From positions 285,001 through 349,000 of the forward strand of contig NC_080058.1 of the NCBI RefSeq assembly GCF_026212465.1: a DNA stretch of 64,000 nt, in the 5' to 3' direction. The DNA comes from Amaranthus tricolor. Its lineage: Eukaryota > Streptophyta > Magnoliopsida > Caryophyllales > Amaranthaceae. Below are positions 24,664-37,636 of the stretch, piece by piece (position 1 is the first letter of the stretch; the number at the start of each line of letters is the position of its first letter). A program made the translations under genes and the position numbers. The notes under the pieces are model-generated. The model ran no database searches, was not told where the DNA came from, and saw nothing but the letters and a program-made list of their open reading frames with translations.

Positions 24664-24787
24664 CCAGTCGCACAAAAAGTGCGACTGTTCCTAGGTCGAG
24701 TCGCACAAAAAGTGTGACTCGACCTAGGCACATTCGCACTTTTTGTGCGACTCGACCTAGGTACAGTCGCACTTTTTGTGCGATTGG
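24664..24787. repeat. Nested palindrome built on GTCGCAC...GTGCGAC
   Basis: Four copies of a self-complementary 18-19-mer (GTCGCACAAAAAGTGCGAC and variants), separated by cctaggtcga. The two left copies and the two right copies are arranged as one large inverted repeat, so the whole block can fold into a hairpin of about 60 bp or into four small ones. A two-copy relative lies at 25118-25169. Confidence 0.88.
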
Positions 24788-27700
24788 TATTATTATTTAA
24801 AAAAAAAATTTTTTTTTTGAATTTTTGAATTATAAAATTTCTTTTGTTTAATTTATTTATTTTTTAAGTTATTGTTATTTAAATAATAATAATAATAATA
24901 ATAATAATATTTAAAAAAATAAATTAAAAATAATAATCAAAATAAAAATAAAAATTTAATAATAATAATAATAATAACAATCACAATAATAATGATAATA
25001 ATAATAATAATAATAACAATAACAACAACAACAATAATAATAATAATAGCAATAATAATATAAATAAAATTGATAAAAAAAAATTAAAAAAATAAAAATA
25101 TATTATATATAATACCAGTCGCACAAAAGTGTGATTGTTCCTAGGTCGAGTCGCACAAAAAGTGCGACGAGTATTTATTTTTTTATTTTTTTAATTTCGA
25201 ATTATGAAATTTTTTTGTTTAATTAATTTATTTTTTAAGTTATTGTTATTTAAATAAATATTGTAATAAATTATTTTATTTTAATATATTATTATATTAT
25301 GATAATGTTATTATAGTAATTAGTTTTGTATTTAAACAATTTATTTGAATGTTTAATTAGTTTTTAATATAATAATAATATATTAATTATAATTTAGTTG
25401 TTAATTAATTTTTAATGTTTTATTAATAATTTTTTATTAATTTAGTTGATAATAGTGTTATTAAGTCCAGTGGCAAATTCGTAATTTTTTAAAGTCTAGG
25501 AGCAAATTCGTAATTTCATTAGGAGGAGGTGGCGATAAGATGTAAAGGGTGGCGAATTATAACAATACCCAATATAAATTAAAATTTTAAATTTTGTACA
25601 TGTGAGATTGCAATATTAATTTTGAAATTTGCATTAAATTATTGATGACGGCCACTAAATAAAAAAATAAAAATAAAATAATGACGAGAATTTTATAAAA
25701 ATACAATATTTAAAAAAGTTAATTAGTATAGATCAGAGTAGATAGTTTAAAAATATAACTTAACACTTCCTCCGTTTAGAAATAGTCGTTACATATGGTT
25801 AGTGACACTATTAATTGTTTAAGCTTATTTATACATTACACTAATGAGTAAAAAAATTTAACTTTGATCTTATTTGAATCATCTAATTACATATTTTTAT
25901 AATATCATTTGTTACAATTTTTAAATTTAATAGTACATGATTCAAAATAATAATTGTATAAAAAGTTAATGTAAATAAAAGTTTAAAAGATCTTAGTAAA
26001 TAACGGTTGATTAATCCTTATGTGATAGGATTTGATAAGGTAAGAATTTTGATATTTTAATTTATCTTTTTAAATTTTATTTATTTTATTATTAATATTT
26101 TTGTATTTTTCTGACAATTTACAAATCAAGTTATTAATTAGGAATTTTTTATAAAAGTGTAGTAAATAAGTGTATAGTGTTAATATTTGTAAATAGGAAG
26201 GGAAGGGAGTAAGTATTATCGAAGTTGGTGGTGTTATTTCAAGTTTCAATGATAGAAAGAGAAAAGGTACCTGAGATGAGAGTAGACTGTTGGTTGAGTC
26301 TAAATACACGAGAATCAATGGAGTTGCCGCCATTTTACCATGAACTAAAACCTCCCGTGCTACCGCTTCAACTGCTACTCTCTCTATTCTCCTGTGTACT
26401 AATGTATCCTTTAATTTGTTTACCCATGTTATTTTTAATTTTACAAATTTTTTAAGTAAATTTATGTATTATAGAAATTATAAAAAATGTATGTTAAAAA
26501 ATTATGCATTAATACAAATCTAATAAGATTTTACCTAAAAAGCATTGTATTTTCAATATACTGTAATTCTTATTAAAGTTCTCATCACAACAAAGAGTAT
26601 TGTTATTCCTTTATTTTCTTGTATTGCTAATTGATTTTTTAAATATGGGCTAAATTGAGAAAATGAGAGATAAATGATAATCGAATTTAAAATCTTATCT
26701 GAAAAATTATTATTTTCTCTTCTCTTGAGATAAGATTCAAAAGTGATGAAACTATTACCCAAAATAAAAATATTGTAAAGTTAAATTTTGTGATAGAGAA
26801 AGTAGCTAGTAGCTAATTGGAGTAATTGATTTTGATTCAGCAAATTATAACTTATTCAATGTTAGGTGCAACTTTTTAGAAATATCATAACGAGTCATTT
26901 AAACCAACTTATTTACCAAAAACTAAAATTAAATATTTGATATATGACTGTCTAATTCTGTCAAACTAAGCTAAAATTATTTAATAATTTATTTTATCAA
27001 CACCCTTAAAATTAAATGTTAATAGGTTATAGTCCCTTAATCCTAATGAGTATGTGAGTATTTGTATTTTAATTTGTTCTTTTTACTTTTCAACAATTTT
27101 ATTATAAGTAATATTATCATCACTTTCTTAAAATCCTATTTCTCTTACTTTTTTTCCTTTCAATCATATCCACATAATAATTTTAATGGTTTCACTATTT
27201 TCTAAATATTTTAGAAATAATGTTTTGTGGGCATATTTGGACATAGATAAAAACATGCAAGATGAAACCTTCACTATTAGTCCTTAGAAGTGTTTGGGGG
27301 ACATGCAAATGAGAGTGATAGTGGGAGTGAGAATGAGATAAAACCATAATAAATTTCATATTTCTTCTTCCAAAATTAGATGTAAAAGAGATTGAGAATC
27401 TCAGCCTTGATAAATCCCACAAACACTCTCCCCAATGAACCTTGAGAAGAGACATATATCATTTCTAGATCCACACCCCCATAACTCTTTACCTTCAAAA
27501 ATGAGTCCCATTTTCTATAAACTTCTCTTTCCATCAATCCCTACACCTAAAAACTATTTCAAAAACACTATTTTTTTTCACCACCATATACTCTTACAAT
27601 TGCTATTTTTACATTTTTGGATATAATATTTCAAAATTAATTGTAAACATTTAAAAATAAAAGTAATAGATATATAATCTTATGAGAATGTAAATTATTT

Positions 27701-28704
27701 ATCTTGAAATCGTCAAACTTATAAATAATTTGTCACACCTAGATTATGTATAATATACTATCATATTCATAAACAAATTAAGTATAGTATATTACATTTA
27801 AAAATTTTCTCATTCTTGAAAAATGTACCACATTTTACATTTTGATCATTTGTCTAAACGAGTTTTATAAGTTAATTCTCATACATGAAGTGAACCTCTT
27901 TTAATTTTATGATTAGTATTTTCTTTTTTCAATTTGACTGATTTGCAAGTATTAGGACTTTTTTACCAATTTAAAAGGATAAAAAAGAAAATTAAAAAGA
28001 AAAATATACTCCTTTCGTCCCATTGAATTTGCAGCATTTTTCATTTTAATTCGTCCCACTCAATTTGCATCATTTTTATTTTTAGATAATGACCTACCAC
28101 TTCTTTTTAATCTCATCCGTACATTTTAACTTTTTTAATTTCATACATACAATTTATTCTCTCTCTTTATTTATCACTACGTTCTCAAAAATCCTTATCT
28201 TTTTCTTTAATTCAATCCTATCAGGACAAATAAGTAGGAATCTAACTTAACTCAATAGAATTTTCATTTTCATCATTTTAGCATGACAAAGACTTAATCT
28301 TCACAACCTATGAAAAATAATTAATTTTTTCCCCTATTTACAATTTTATTTTTAAAAAATGTTAAACTCAACAATGAAACAAGAATCCAAGCACCGTGCT
28401 TGACTAAAAACCTAAAATGACACAACTTTCTAAAATGTTGATATGATTTCCCCACAGCCCGATGCATCACCCCCATCTATATACCATCATTTTCAGTTAG
28501 ACAAGTAAGAAAACCAGGGAGAAGAAATTAATAAAATTAATTAAAAATAAATAAAAAACAAAAACAAATCAGTCTCTCACATACTAGACTCTCTTCCCAT
28601 CTGTCAAATGTCATGTCTTCCATGATTTTACATCACTTCAATTAAATTCTTCTAAGCTTTACTTATCCAAGCCCTTTCACATTTGTCATAATTAATATTG
28701 CTTT

Positions 28705-28755
28705 GTTTCATAATACTTACTATTCACCTGCTATCAGCAGTAAGTATTATGAAAC
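28705..28755. repeat. Perfect 17-bp inverted repeat (mini-hairpin)
   Basis: gtttcataatacttact and its exact complement are separated by 17 bases. The following cggagg suggests a shrunken Stowaway-like MITE, or one end folded back by internal deletion. Confidence 0.8.
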
Positions 28756-30049
28756 GGAGGTTATACTAGTCTTACTTTTAATTATTTTTATCCAACAATA
28801 ACAGATTATAAATATTATACGATGTCATATTGGTAGACCTTTAATTAATTTAATTCTTTTTTAAACTTTCTAATAATTCAAGTAATTAAATGAACTCATT
28901 CTTTAAATCTTGCAGCATTTAACTTTTCATATTCCTAATGCATAGCTTTAATCGTTTATTCGTTTTCAATTATTATTATCTTTATTTATGTTTATCAAAA
29001 AATTATAAAAACTAAAAATTAATATATTTTAGATTGAGATATTTCAAACAAGATTCTATATGATTATTTATTAATTTATCGACATATATAAGAGTCAAAT
29101 TTTGCTGATAAATAGTGCACAATGGTCAAATGGAGTAAGATTTAAAGAACGAAGGAAATAATAAATAATAATTAATTTTAATTTGAAGGCTATATTCAAT
29201 AAGTATACTTAAATAAAACAAATAATATGTAACTATCCGAATCGAGTCATAATTAATTTGTTATTCGCTTATACACGATTTCCCCTAAATAATAGTCTCT
29301 ATTATTCACCTTAAATATTTCATTTGACTTGGTATATTTGTTAAAGCACTAATTTTATCATTAATTTCTTTGATTGTGCATAAAACTATAAAAGTTGATA
29401 TTAATAAGACAAATCACACATAAATTCATAATCAATCATCGTGATTTATAAATCATTATAAAATAACAAAACAACTACTATACTAAAGAAAACAAAACAA
29501 AAAAATTAAAATCCTAAAAGCCTGCTTATCAAATTTCTCTACTTAAAGATAATTTATCAATATATTACACATCATTGTTATATACTTATATAACCTTCAA
29601 ATTAAATAAAATCTTACTTAATTGTATTATAAAATAAGTGATTAATAAATAAGGTGGAAACTCAATCATCGGAACGTGGAATTCAAATGTTGGAGGTAGT
29701 ATGAATATTATTGTATTGTATGAATGATGTTATATTTAAAATCCTTTTAAGTTTCAACACCACATTCAACAACAGTCCCACTATAGCCTGTAGAGAGTTG
29801 GGTGTTGGGTGTTGGTTGTCACAGTGACAATTGGAGTTGAAAGCACCCATCTTTTCATGTTTCTATTCATTTTCATAACACTGCCTTCTTTCCTACTACT
29901 ACTAACTACACTTATTTTCTTTAATTTCATACCTTCAATTTCTCATATCTTCTTAATAAAGTCTTCCTTTTTCTACCATTAATGTCCTGCAGACTTCACC
30001 ACAGTTTCTCCATTAATCTTACTACTGTTAAGTGAAGTAGTATTACTTT

Positions 30050-30057
30050 TTATATAT
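30050..30057 (+). promoter_or_regulatory. Candidate TATA box of the kelch gene
   Basis: A tatatatta-like motif about 70 bp upstream of the ATG at 30121, at a plausible distance for a short leader. It is an AT-rich context, so this is tentative. Confidence 0.35.
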
Positions 30058-30120
30058 TATAGATACCAAATAAATACTCTTAAGTAGGAGATAGGGAGTG
30101 ATATATAGAGGTGAAAAAAG

Positions 30121-33100
30121 ATGGATTCTTTGGGAAATTTAATGGGTATTGAAGAGAAGAAAGCAATGTGGTTGTACCCAAAAGTTATTGGTTCTAATAA
30201 TCCTTCTGAAAGATGGGGGCATACTGCTTGCTTCTTTCAAACTCATGTTTATGTCTTTGGAGTAAGTGTTTTTCTCCTTTTTTTTTAATATATGTGCATG
30301 ATTTTTATGACTTTTTTTCTTGTTATGAACTTGTAATACCATTTGTCCATTTCTATTCAAATTTGGTGATTGCATCCCTAGTTCAATTACATTATAAGAA
30401 TGCAAACTTGTGTCTGCCTAGGCTATGACTAGTCATTTGATAAAAATGGTATTAATATTTAATTGTGTAACATCTATTGGGTTGATTCAACAAGAATGAG
30501 CAATTGATTGTTCGGTCTATCCTGTACTAGTCAATCAATATTTGTATGTTATAGGTAATTAAGAGTTTAGACTGTCTATGTTTATTAAATTTTATAACCA
30601 ATGATATATGCAATGGTTTGAGCCATTTGATGATCAATATCACCCCTCATTAAGTGTTGATTTGGCTATTGCACTAATAATATCATGGGCTTATGAACAA
30701 TAGCTTAAGCTTTTGGTGGGTTGTAAGGCGATGATATATTATAGTATATTGTATCCTATCAGACTATTACACCCAAGAGCTTAAACTAACATGATAAGAG
30801 ACATTACGTTAATATAAATGTTGTACACTTAATACCCTTGTTCGAAACAAACCTAATTACTCGATATTTACCCGTTATTGTAAGTTGTAACCAAGCCGGA
30901 CTAGACCCAAATTCAAAATAAATTTAAAATTATGTAAAATAATCAATTTGGACTCAAAACCCGATTTTAAACTGACCCGATGACCCGAATGAACGTCTCT
31001 ACGAATTCATAAACTGAAAATTTGACAGTTTCTACAATATAAATTTACAGAAAGTTGTTTAAGTAGAATATACCTTAGTTTTGATTTCTTATGAAAACCT
31101 CTTGAACAATTTACAATTCATGTTGCTAGATTGAATGGTGGACCTAGATGTAGTTATAATGGGCAAGATCAATAACTATGTAAAATTTCTATTGTTTGTT
31201 CACTTTCAGGGATGTTGTGGTGGTATGCACTTCAGTGATGTCTTAGTCTTAAATCTAGAAACTATGTCTTGGACCACTCTAGTGACCACGGGTAAGGGGC
31301 CAGGCCCACGAGATAGCCACACCGCCACAATGTGGCGGAACAGGATTGTAGTCTTTGGAGGCACAAATGGTTCTAAGAAGGTCAATGACCTTCACATCTT
31401 GGACCTTGACTCGAAGGAGTGGGTCCAACCCTTGTGTTCGGGGGCTTACCCTTCAGCTCGGGAAAGTCACACTGCGACCTTAGTAGGAGACGATCTATTA
31501 GTCGTGTTCGGTGGGAGTGGAGAAGGTGTAGGAAACTACTTGAATGATTTGCACTTCTTGAATCTTAAGACCTTGAGTTGGACTTCCCCTATGGTCAAGG
31601 GTGTTGCACCTCATCCGAGAGATAGCCATATCAATGTGGCGGTTGGGAGGAAGGTTTTCGTCTATGGTGGAGATTGCGGGGATCGTTATCATGGTGATGT
31701 GGATGTGTTTGATATCGATACCTTGACATGGTCTAGGGTAAGCTTCCTCAATCTTCGTTTATAAAACAAATGGTGTGGATTGCGAAAATAGGCTAAATTC
31801 ATTCGTTGTTGTTGTTGTGACTTCTCTTTGTAGTTCGATGTTCAAGGACCTTCACCTGGTCGGAGAGCAGGACATGCTGCTGTGAAAATTGGGACCAAGG
31901 TTTGTGATCCCTCCCAGTATCCCTCAATTTTGAATGGTCTAATTGTTTTCAAATGGTTTCGATTTATTATGGATTGCATATTGGAGAATGTTGAGTTTAC
32001 TACATTACGCACGTCAATGTGAGAGATTTTGAGGTTAAATGCAGCAATCTCAAATACCAGTTTCTTGTTATTTAGGTGTATATTGTAGGCGGAGTTGGAG
32101 ACAAGAAATACTACAATGATGCTTGGGTCTTGGACACTACTATATGTTCATGGTCGAAGCTTGTGATTTGTGGCCAGACGCCTCAAGGGCGATTTTCTCA
32201 TACCGCAATTGTTACAAACTCCGACATCCTCATATATGGAGGGTTAGACCCTTTACCTTAATCTCATTCTTGTATTTTTTTTTTCTTTTTTTACTATGTT
32301 TAAAAGCTATTTAAATTGGATTATTTCTTTACATCAAGTACCTGTATCAAATGGGAATTTTTTTAAAGCTTATTTTTTAAACTATTTGGAGAAATGAGTG
32401 CACTTCAAACTATGAAATAAGCTTTTAGGGAAAACGCAATCAAGGGAAGCATTTTTGTACCCTAATGGGCTGGGAAGTGGGTTTTGGTCAGATAAGGGGA
32501 AAAATGCTGTCTGAGACAACGCTTTCACTAAACACGGAAAATGCTGTCTTTGACTTTTGGCTGCATTTTTTTTGTTGTTATTCGAACAACTAGGGATATT
32601 ACGACAAATCTAGAATCTTTCCTGAATCCTGTTTACCGGCGTGTGAATTGTGATCTATGTTGTCTAATGCACTATTCTTTGTGTGTTTTTCGCTAATAGT
32701 TGTGGAGAGGACGAGCGCCCTTTAGGAGAACTCCTGATATTACAACTCGGGAACGAGCATTCAAATGGCAGCTACAATATTTCCATGTGCAAGAGCTTCG
32801 GAAATCACAGGAACCAACGGAAGAAAAGAGGATTGTCGGATGCTCATCAGTGGCAGAAGACAATGCTGTTAGGAAGTTGCATTGAAACAGAAAAGAAACA
32901 TGAGCTAGAAAATTTCCGAACAAATAAAAGACGGCCCATAACAAATCTTGCATACAAGATGGAACCAGAACAAGAAGAGCATTCGCTTTCGGTCTCACAA
33001 AATTCCTCGCCATCTCACTCTGATCAAGAGCAAACAACTGTTCAAAATCAAAACCAGAGTTTACAATTCCCCTCCACGAATCAACCAACCAAAACTCCGA

Positions 33101-33827
33101 AGAAAACCCAACAAGCTCTGCCCGATGTCTACATCTTAGGAGAGCATCGACCGAATCAAAGACATGGTAATTCCTTGCCGTTGTCACATACTGTCAAAAC
33201 CGAGGTGGAACTCCTAACAGCAGAAGGCAGACATCTAAACCAAAATATCACCTCAAATTTGGTAATCAATTTTTCTCATAATCAAATATGTCATTTTCGA
33301 TTTCTATTACGCTTTTATATTCAATCACTGAAATTTTTCCGAGCAGATTGGAGCTGAAGTGCAAGGGAAAGTGGATGGATCCTTTGATTCTGGTTACCTA
33401 ATGACAGCAACCGTTAATGGAAGGATATTTCGAGGGGTTCTATTTGCTCCGGTAAGGAACTTTTTCACTTCCTCGAATTCTTACTAAAAGCTTATGCATA
33501 GTTTATAAGTTTGATAATGTCTATATCAATGATCAGGGACCGAATATCATGTACAATGGAGCTAGTCGAGGCCAGAGTAGCTTCGGTCAGTTTCCTGTTA
33601 CTCAGCAATGTATGAACCGAGAATCAACTCATGAAAAGAGTCCAATCTTTCAGCCCATAAGAAATGCTGGTGTAGCATTCAGGCATGAACCCGTTCAAGG
33701 AAACATTATGGAACGCTCTTCATCCATCTTTCGTGATTTTCCATCGAGGGATAAAGAGTTGAGAGATAGAAGTGATCTTCATGGCGTTGTCCTAACATTA
33801 GGAGGACCGGGGAATAGTCATGTATGA
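30121..33827 (+). CDS. Kelch-repeat (galactose oxidase-like beta-propeller) protein
   Basis: Seven exons: 30121-30261, 31210-31737, 31834-31899, 32076-32242, 32700-33261, 33347-33451 and 33537-33827, giving 619 aa. The N-terminal half is a run of kelch blades: RWGHTACFF...VYVFG, SWTTLVTTGKGPGPRDSHTA...VVFGGTNG, DLHILDLDSKEWVQ, PSARESHTATLVGDDLLVVFGGSGEG, HPRDSHINVAVGRKVFVYGGDCGD, GRRAGHAAVKIG, VYIVGGVGDKKYYNDAWVLD, and GRFSHTAIVTNSDILIYGG. These form a protein-interaction propeller. Next come a polar region rich in Lys, Gln and Ser, then a conserved-looking tail (IGAEVQGKVDGSFDSGYLMTA, then FRGVLFAPG). From memory this order matches plant kelch proteins such as Arabidopsis At1g18610 and At1g74150, whose function is not well defined. 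No F-box, kinase or phosphatase domain is present. Intron 1 contains a gacccga-type repeat (about 30880-31010). Confidence 0.88.
30880..31012. repeat. gacccgaatgaacgtctcta-type repeat in kelch intron 1
   Basis: A degenerate relative of the segment ending at 1617: aaacccgatttt, actgacccgatgacccg, aatgaacgtctcta. No left end was found. Confidence 0.45.
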
Positions 33828-34436
33828 AATCATATACCTTTTTGCACATGTTTAGCCTTATTACTTGTTTTGAGAAGTAATCGGATGCAACTATGCATAC
33901 TCGGCAACATAACCTAGCCTAACTATTTTTAGGCTATTAGCCGGTTTAAGCAGCATGTTTAGACCAACATAAGAAGGCGTATGAAGTATTAGCATGATTC
34001 GTGTCCACATTCCATACCAGCCGTATTTTTGTTCTTGACCATATCTTTGTCGAGTTAAACTGGACCTAACCTACCACAAATCGTTAAGATCTTAAGTGAG
34101 TACTCTTTTGTTTCTTTTAATTTACGTGAATCGTTAAGCATTCGTGCAGCACGCATAATGTCAGACTGAGTATCGCTCAAGAGTCTTTGTCAGTCTTCCT
34201 ATGAGAGATTAGATTACTTATAACATTGTTATAAAATCCGTCTAAGTAAATTATAATTGTATATTCTTTGATTGGATTTTCTCAATTGAATAAAAAGAAT
34301 TTATAAAGTACTTTTAATCATGAAATGTCAATATGGATTCTAAACATATTGATAGACAACTAAAATTATACTCCTAGAATACTTCAAACAAAGAGTTGAA
34401 TCTAATAAATTTAAATTCAAGTTTGGTTATCTCTTT
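33828..34436. other. 3' flank of kelch gene
   Basis: Presumed 3' UTR and spacer. No further feature recognised. Confidence 0.5.
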
Positions 34437-34758
34437 TACTCCCTTCAATTCAATGCACTTTTTTAATTCTTAATATTTCTAATTGTGAATAATTAAAAAT
34501 TAAGAAAAGTTGATATAAATAATCCTTGTATTGAGACGAATCAAATAAGATTTTATTTGACTATGTTTTGACTTATAGATTAATAATAAAATATAAATTA
34601 AGAGTATAAGATGAATAATATCCAAAAAGTAAATAGAATATTAGTGATGAATTGGAAGAAGTATCTTATAGACGTAAATCAAATAATTAGTACATGAAAT
34701 AATTTAATAATTTTAAAACTTTTTTGCAAAATTGATTTGTTGCGGAAAAGAGGGAGTA
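34437..34758. mobile_element. Stowaway-like MITE, 322 bp
   Basis: Begins tactcccttcaattc and ends cggaaaagagggagta, with TA at each border. The interior is AT-rich and non-coding. Confidence 0.65.
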
Positions 34759-35786
34759 GCCCAGAGAGTCAGAGTGAGGTGCACAGTGATTAAAAACAAT
34801 CAAAATTTCAATCATGTCAAAACGTCTAATTACTAACGTCAACTGTAATCAAATCAAATGAATAAGAAAAAGGAGGGTCCGTAGGCATAACGTCACTGAC
34901 TAGCTGCTTTATGTAATCCATGGGAGTACTGCCTACAAGGCTACTACTAGGAATCCTGACCCCCCTACATTTTGCAATTTAGGTTAAGCTTCAACCTCTT
35001 CCATTCAAATCAATAATAAAGTACTTAATTAAAATAGAATATCGAGGTGACAAATAGATGTATGAAACCATTTGATTCTGAGATGAGATAAACTTTATAC
35101 GTAGATTAAATATAATTTAATTATATAAATTATTAGTATATAAATTTTTTATTTTAACTCCTTAAATAGATAATCTCTCACAAAGATAGTTAAATAAAAA
35201 ATTGACATGGCTCTTCCTTAACAAGATTTGAGCAGGTCGAACAAAACGAATCTGCAGATTTCAACCTAAAGTCTAAATCCAAATCCATTTATGAACATAT
35301 TTAATTGAAGTTATAGATTATGTTTGCTATTAAGAGTTACATGGATAAACCTCTAAACCTCTTTATTACCATCAAGTATATAATTACGTACATCAAACCC
35401 CTCAAACTATGTTGAAGCTATGAAATGTTAAATTTCTAGTTAACAAAATAGAAGACAGTATTACTACATCTCTGCTCATACAATAAGGACCTGCAAAACA
35501 ATACTTCTAAATACACAACCAAAAGGACCAACTTAAAAGACATAGCTGTTGAACATGTGCATTTTAACAACTAGTAAACTCATACACATAAACTACAAGT
35601 TGATGCAAGTTACAGCCTTAGAAAGGAGTAGCAAAGGGGACATAATCATGCAAGCAAAGAAATCTTAGCATCTCCCTAGAACTACCTCCAAAACAGGCAG
35701 ACAATATTGTGCACGTGCCGCTACGCCCATCAATGTATTCGTGACAAAAATGATGAATACGAGCCAAGTTGTACTAGTTGACTTCA
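34759..35786. other. Spacer and 3' UTR of the minus-strand RRA gene
   Basis: Non-coding. The part from roughly 35450 to 35786 probably holds the 3' UTR of the downstream minus-strand gene. No repeat or ORF of note. Confidence 0.5.
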
Positions 35787-37610
35787 TCATTGAGAGCCAT
35801 CGGGAAAAGAATCCAAAGCATCCTGCTTCCCGTTTAGGTAAAACTCGACAGCAGCTTTCATTCTTGGAAGCTTGTCAGGATGGTAGTTTATATGGATGAT
35901 TACTGGTTTAAACTTCTTCAAGTTAGGATCTTTCCGCACAGTCTTGAATAGAACTTTACTGTTCATGAACGAGTAGAAATCCATGGTCCTTTTAGAAGCA
36001 TGAAGCCCTTCATATCCTGGATGAGACGGATAAAATAGGAATTCATTGAAAACTGCCTGATCCCACGCATTTTCCTTAGAAAGCTTATCTGTAACACGAT
36101 CCAAAAGCTCAATGGAAGGAATTGTTGGCCTAATGTAAAAGAAGCCGGAATTATAAACCCAAATTCTCATTGTGTGAGCATATCGAGCCCAACCCATTGC
36201 CGGTTCATCAAAGACGTCATTATACCCATAAGCTGTCATATTATTATGACCATCAGTCATCGACTCCACATCTGAATCGCGATAAAGATGATCAAATGGG
36301 TTTTTCAAGTATATTATATCGACATCCGATAAAAGAACACTGTAACCAAGCAGCAAAAACTCCCTTAGAATTCGGAACTTTAATCCGGAAACAGCGTGGT
36401 TGCCCCCAGACTTGCCAATTGCATCAACCCCTTCATCAGGGTCTCGCTTATAGAACGCCACACCATTGGATTTGCAGTAAGTCTCTATTTCATCATCCAA
36501 AGAGACGACCAAATAATTGGTTACTCCAGCTTTCTTGATGGTAGATACTTGTACTTCTAACATATCTTTCACATTAGAATTTGCCAACACAACAATTAGC
36601 TCCTTCCTAACAGCAACTTCCTCCAAGATCTTCGCCAATCTCGGGTTTACAGATTCATTTGGTACAATAGTTGGATTCGTCCTTAAACCCTTGACAGTGC
36701 CAAAAGGCCCAGCCTTGGGTTGCTTGCCGAGTGCCAAAAATTGCTTCTGGGCAGTGTCTCTTCCCTGCTCAGCCAACCTCAATTTCTCATTCAGCTCCCT
36801 TACTTGCTTCCTTAACTCGGCGTTTTTCTCTGTCAACCTCACAACATCGGCCTTCACTATATTGATTCGCTCGTCAGATTCACAATCCTGTATGTCAGGA
36901 ATTACAAATTACTCTTACTTACAGTATTAATAGATTGAAGACCATGAAAATCCAGAATCATAAAGTACCAACTATCTAATAGACATTATACCACAATGTC
37001 CAGCCATCAAATTACAACTAAGTCAAGTTCAATCCCAAATCTCGCTGCTTAATAGTCCTAAAGGATCCTGAAAGATGAAATCTCACAGAAACACATCTCA
37101 TCAAATAATTCTAAGTCAACACGATCAAAAGTAAATGTCCTTGATAGGATGCTAAAAGGTTAAGATACATGTAGCTGATGAGAAAGTTTTTTAAATGTCC
37201 AACAAAACCCACTTCTGGAACAGACCAGCTGTCCTCCATAAGTCCAGAAAAACTTAAATTTCAAAAAGATGATTGCGTTAATCATACGTCAATCTTGATC
37301 CTGAATTAAGATTTTCCAATTGAAAAAAGACAGGGCATGCACCAGAAAAGAGATCAAAATAAAAGAAAGTAAACAGGAATAGTTGAAGAGTATAAACTGA
37401 AATTACCTGCATAGTAGACTGGGAGAAGCGGGTGGTACTGGAAGTGGAAGAAGGATAAGGATGGAAGAAACCATGAGGGTAAAATAAGGCGAAAACACAA
37501 CCCATAAAAATACCAATTGCAATTGCTATGGCAATCCGAGATCCCCTAAGTGATTGATTGCTGATATTGCTGGCGCTTTTCATCAAAGCATCTCGACGAC
37601 CCCCCATCAT
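35787..37610 (-). CDS. RRA: RRA-type extensin beta-arabinosyltransferase (GT77)
   Basis: Type II Golgi glycosyltransferase of the REDUCED RESIDUAL ARABINOSE group. It adds an L-arabinofuranose to the first arabinose on hydroxyproline in extensins. Two coding exons on the minus strand (37610-37407 and 36887-35787) give 434 aa, about the family length. Residues 26-44 form a single membrane anchor after a basic start (GGRR). A coiled-coil follows ([20 protein letters not shown], then [10 protein letters not shown]). The catalytic domain includes [35 protein letters not shown], the nucleotide-sugar DxD in [37 protein letters not shown] and the HINYHPDK end. The ATG at 37608 is used; a second ATG follows immediately. 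The gene has a leader intron (37637-39448). I cannot tell which paralogue (RRA1, 2 or 3) it corresponds to. Confidence 0.93.
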
Positions 37611-37636
37611 TTGATGGATATTTTTGTAGTAGATTA

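Larger units (their letters stand above)
23922..25554. mobile_element. Composite inverted-repeat element with GTCGCAC hairpins
   Basis: The ends are inverted repeats of about 90 bp. Left: cgccacttttttt, atcgccacctctta, atgaaattacg. Right: the complement, ending in gaggaggtggcgataag and gggtggcg. The interior consists of AAT/AAC microsatellites around hairpin arrays built on GTCGCACAAAAAGTGCGAC. The inner unit is present twice (about 24045-24790 and 24890-25170). A Stowaway MITE interrupts only the first. No coding region and no convincing target duplication. Confidence 0.65.
25555..30120. other. Long intergenic region upstream of the kelch gene
   Basis: 4.5 kb of AT-rich DNA with no supported coding region. 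cacttcctccgtttag at 25764 and ctcctttcgtccc at 28012 look like single ends of Stowaway-like MITEs without clear partners. A perfect short hairpin lies at 28705-28755. ORFs at 26225-26455, 27195-27455 and 27435-27626 have no recognisable domain. Confidence 0.55.

Noticed and set aside
24456..24731. Minus-strand ORF with Ile/Val runs
   Set aside because: It is a translation of AAT/AAC microsatellite and of the GTCGCAC hairpins.
24660..25170. Regularly spaced palindromes resembling a CRISPR array
   Set aside because: Spacers are short, similar and themselves palindromic, there are no cas genes, and this is a plant nuclear sequence. They are hairpins in a transposable element.
35787..36930. Plus-strand ORFs opposite the RRA gene
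   Set aside because: Shadows of the minus-strand coding exon, with no independent motif.
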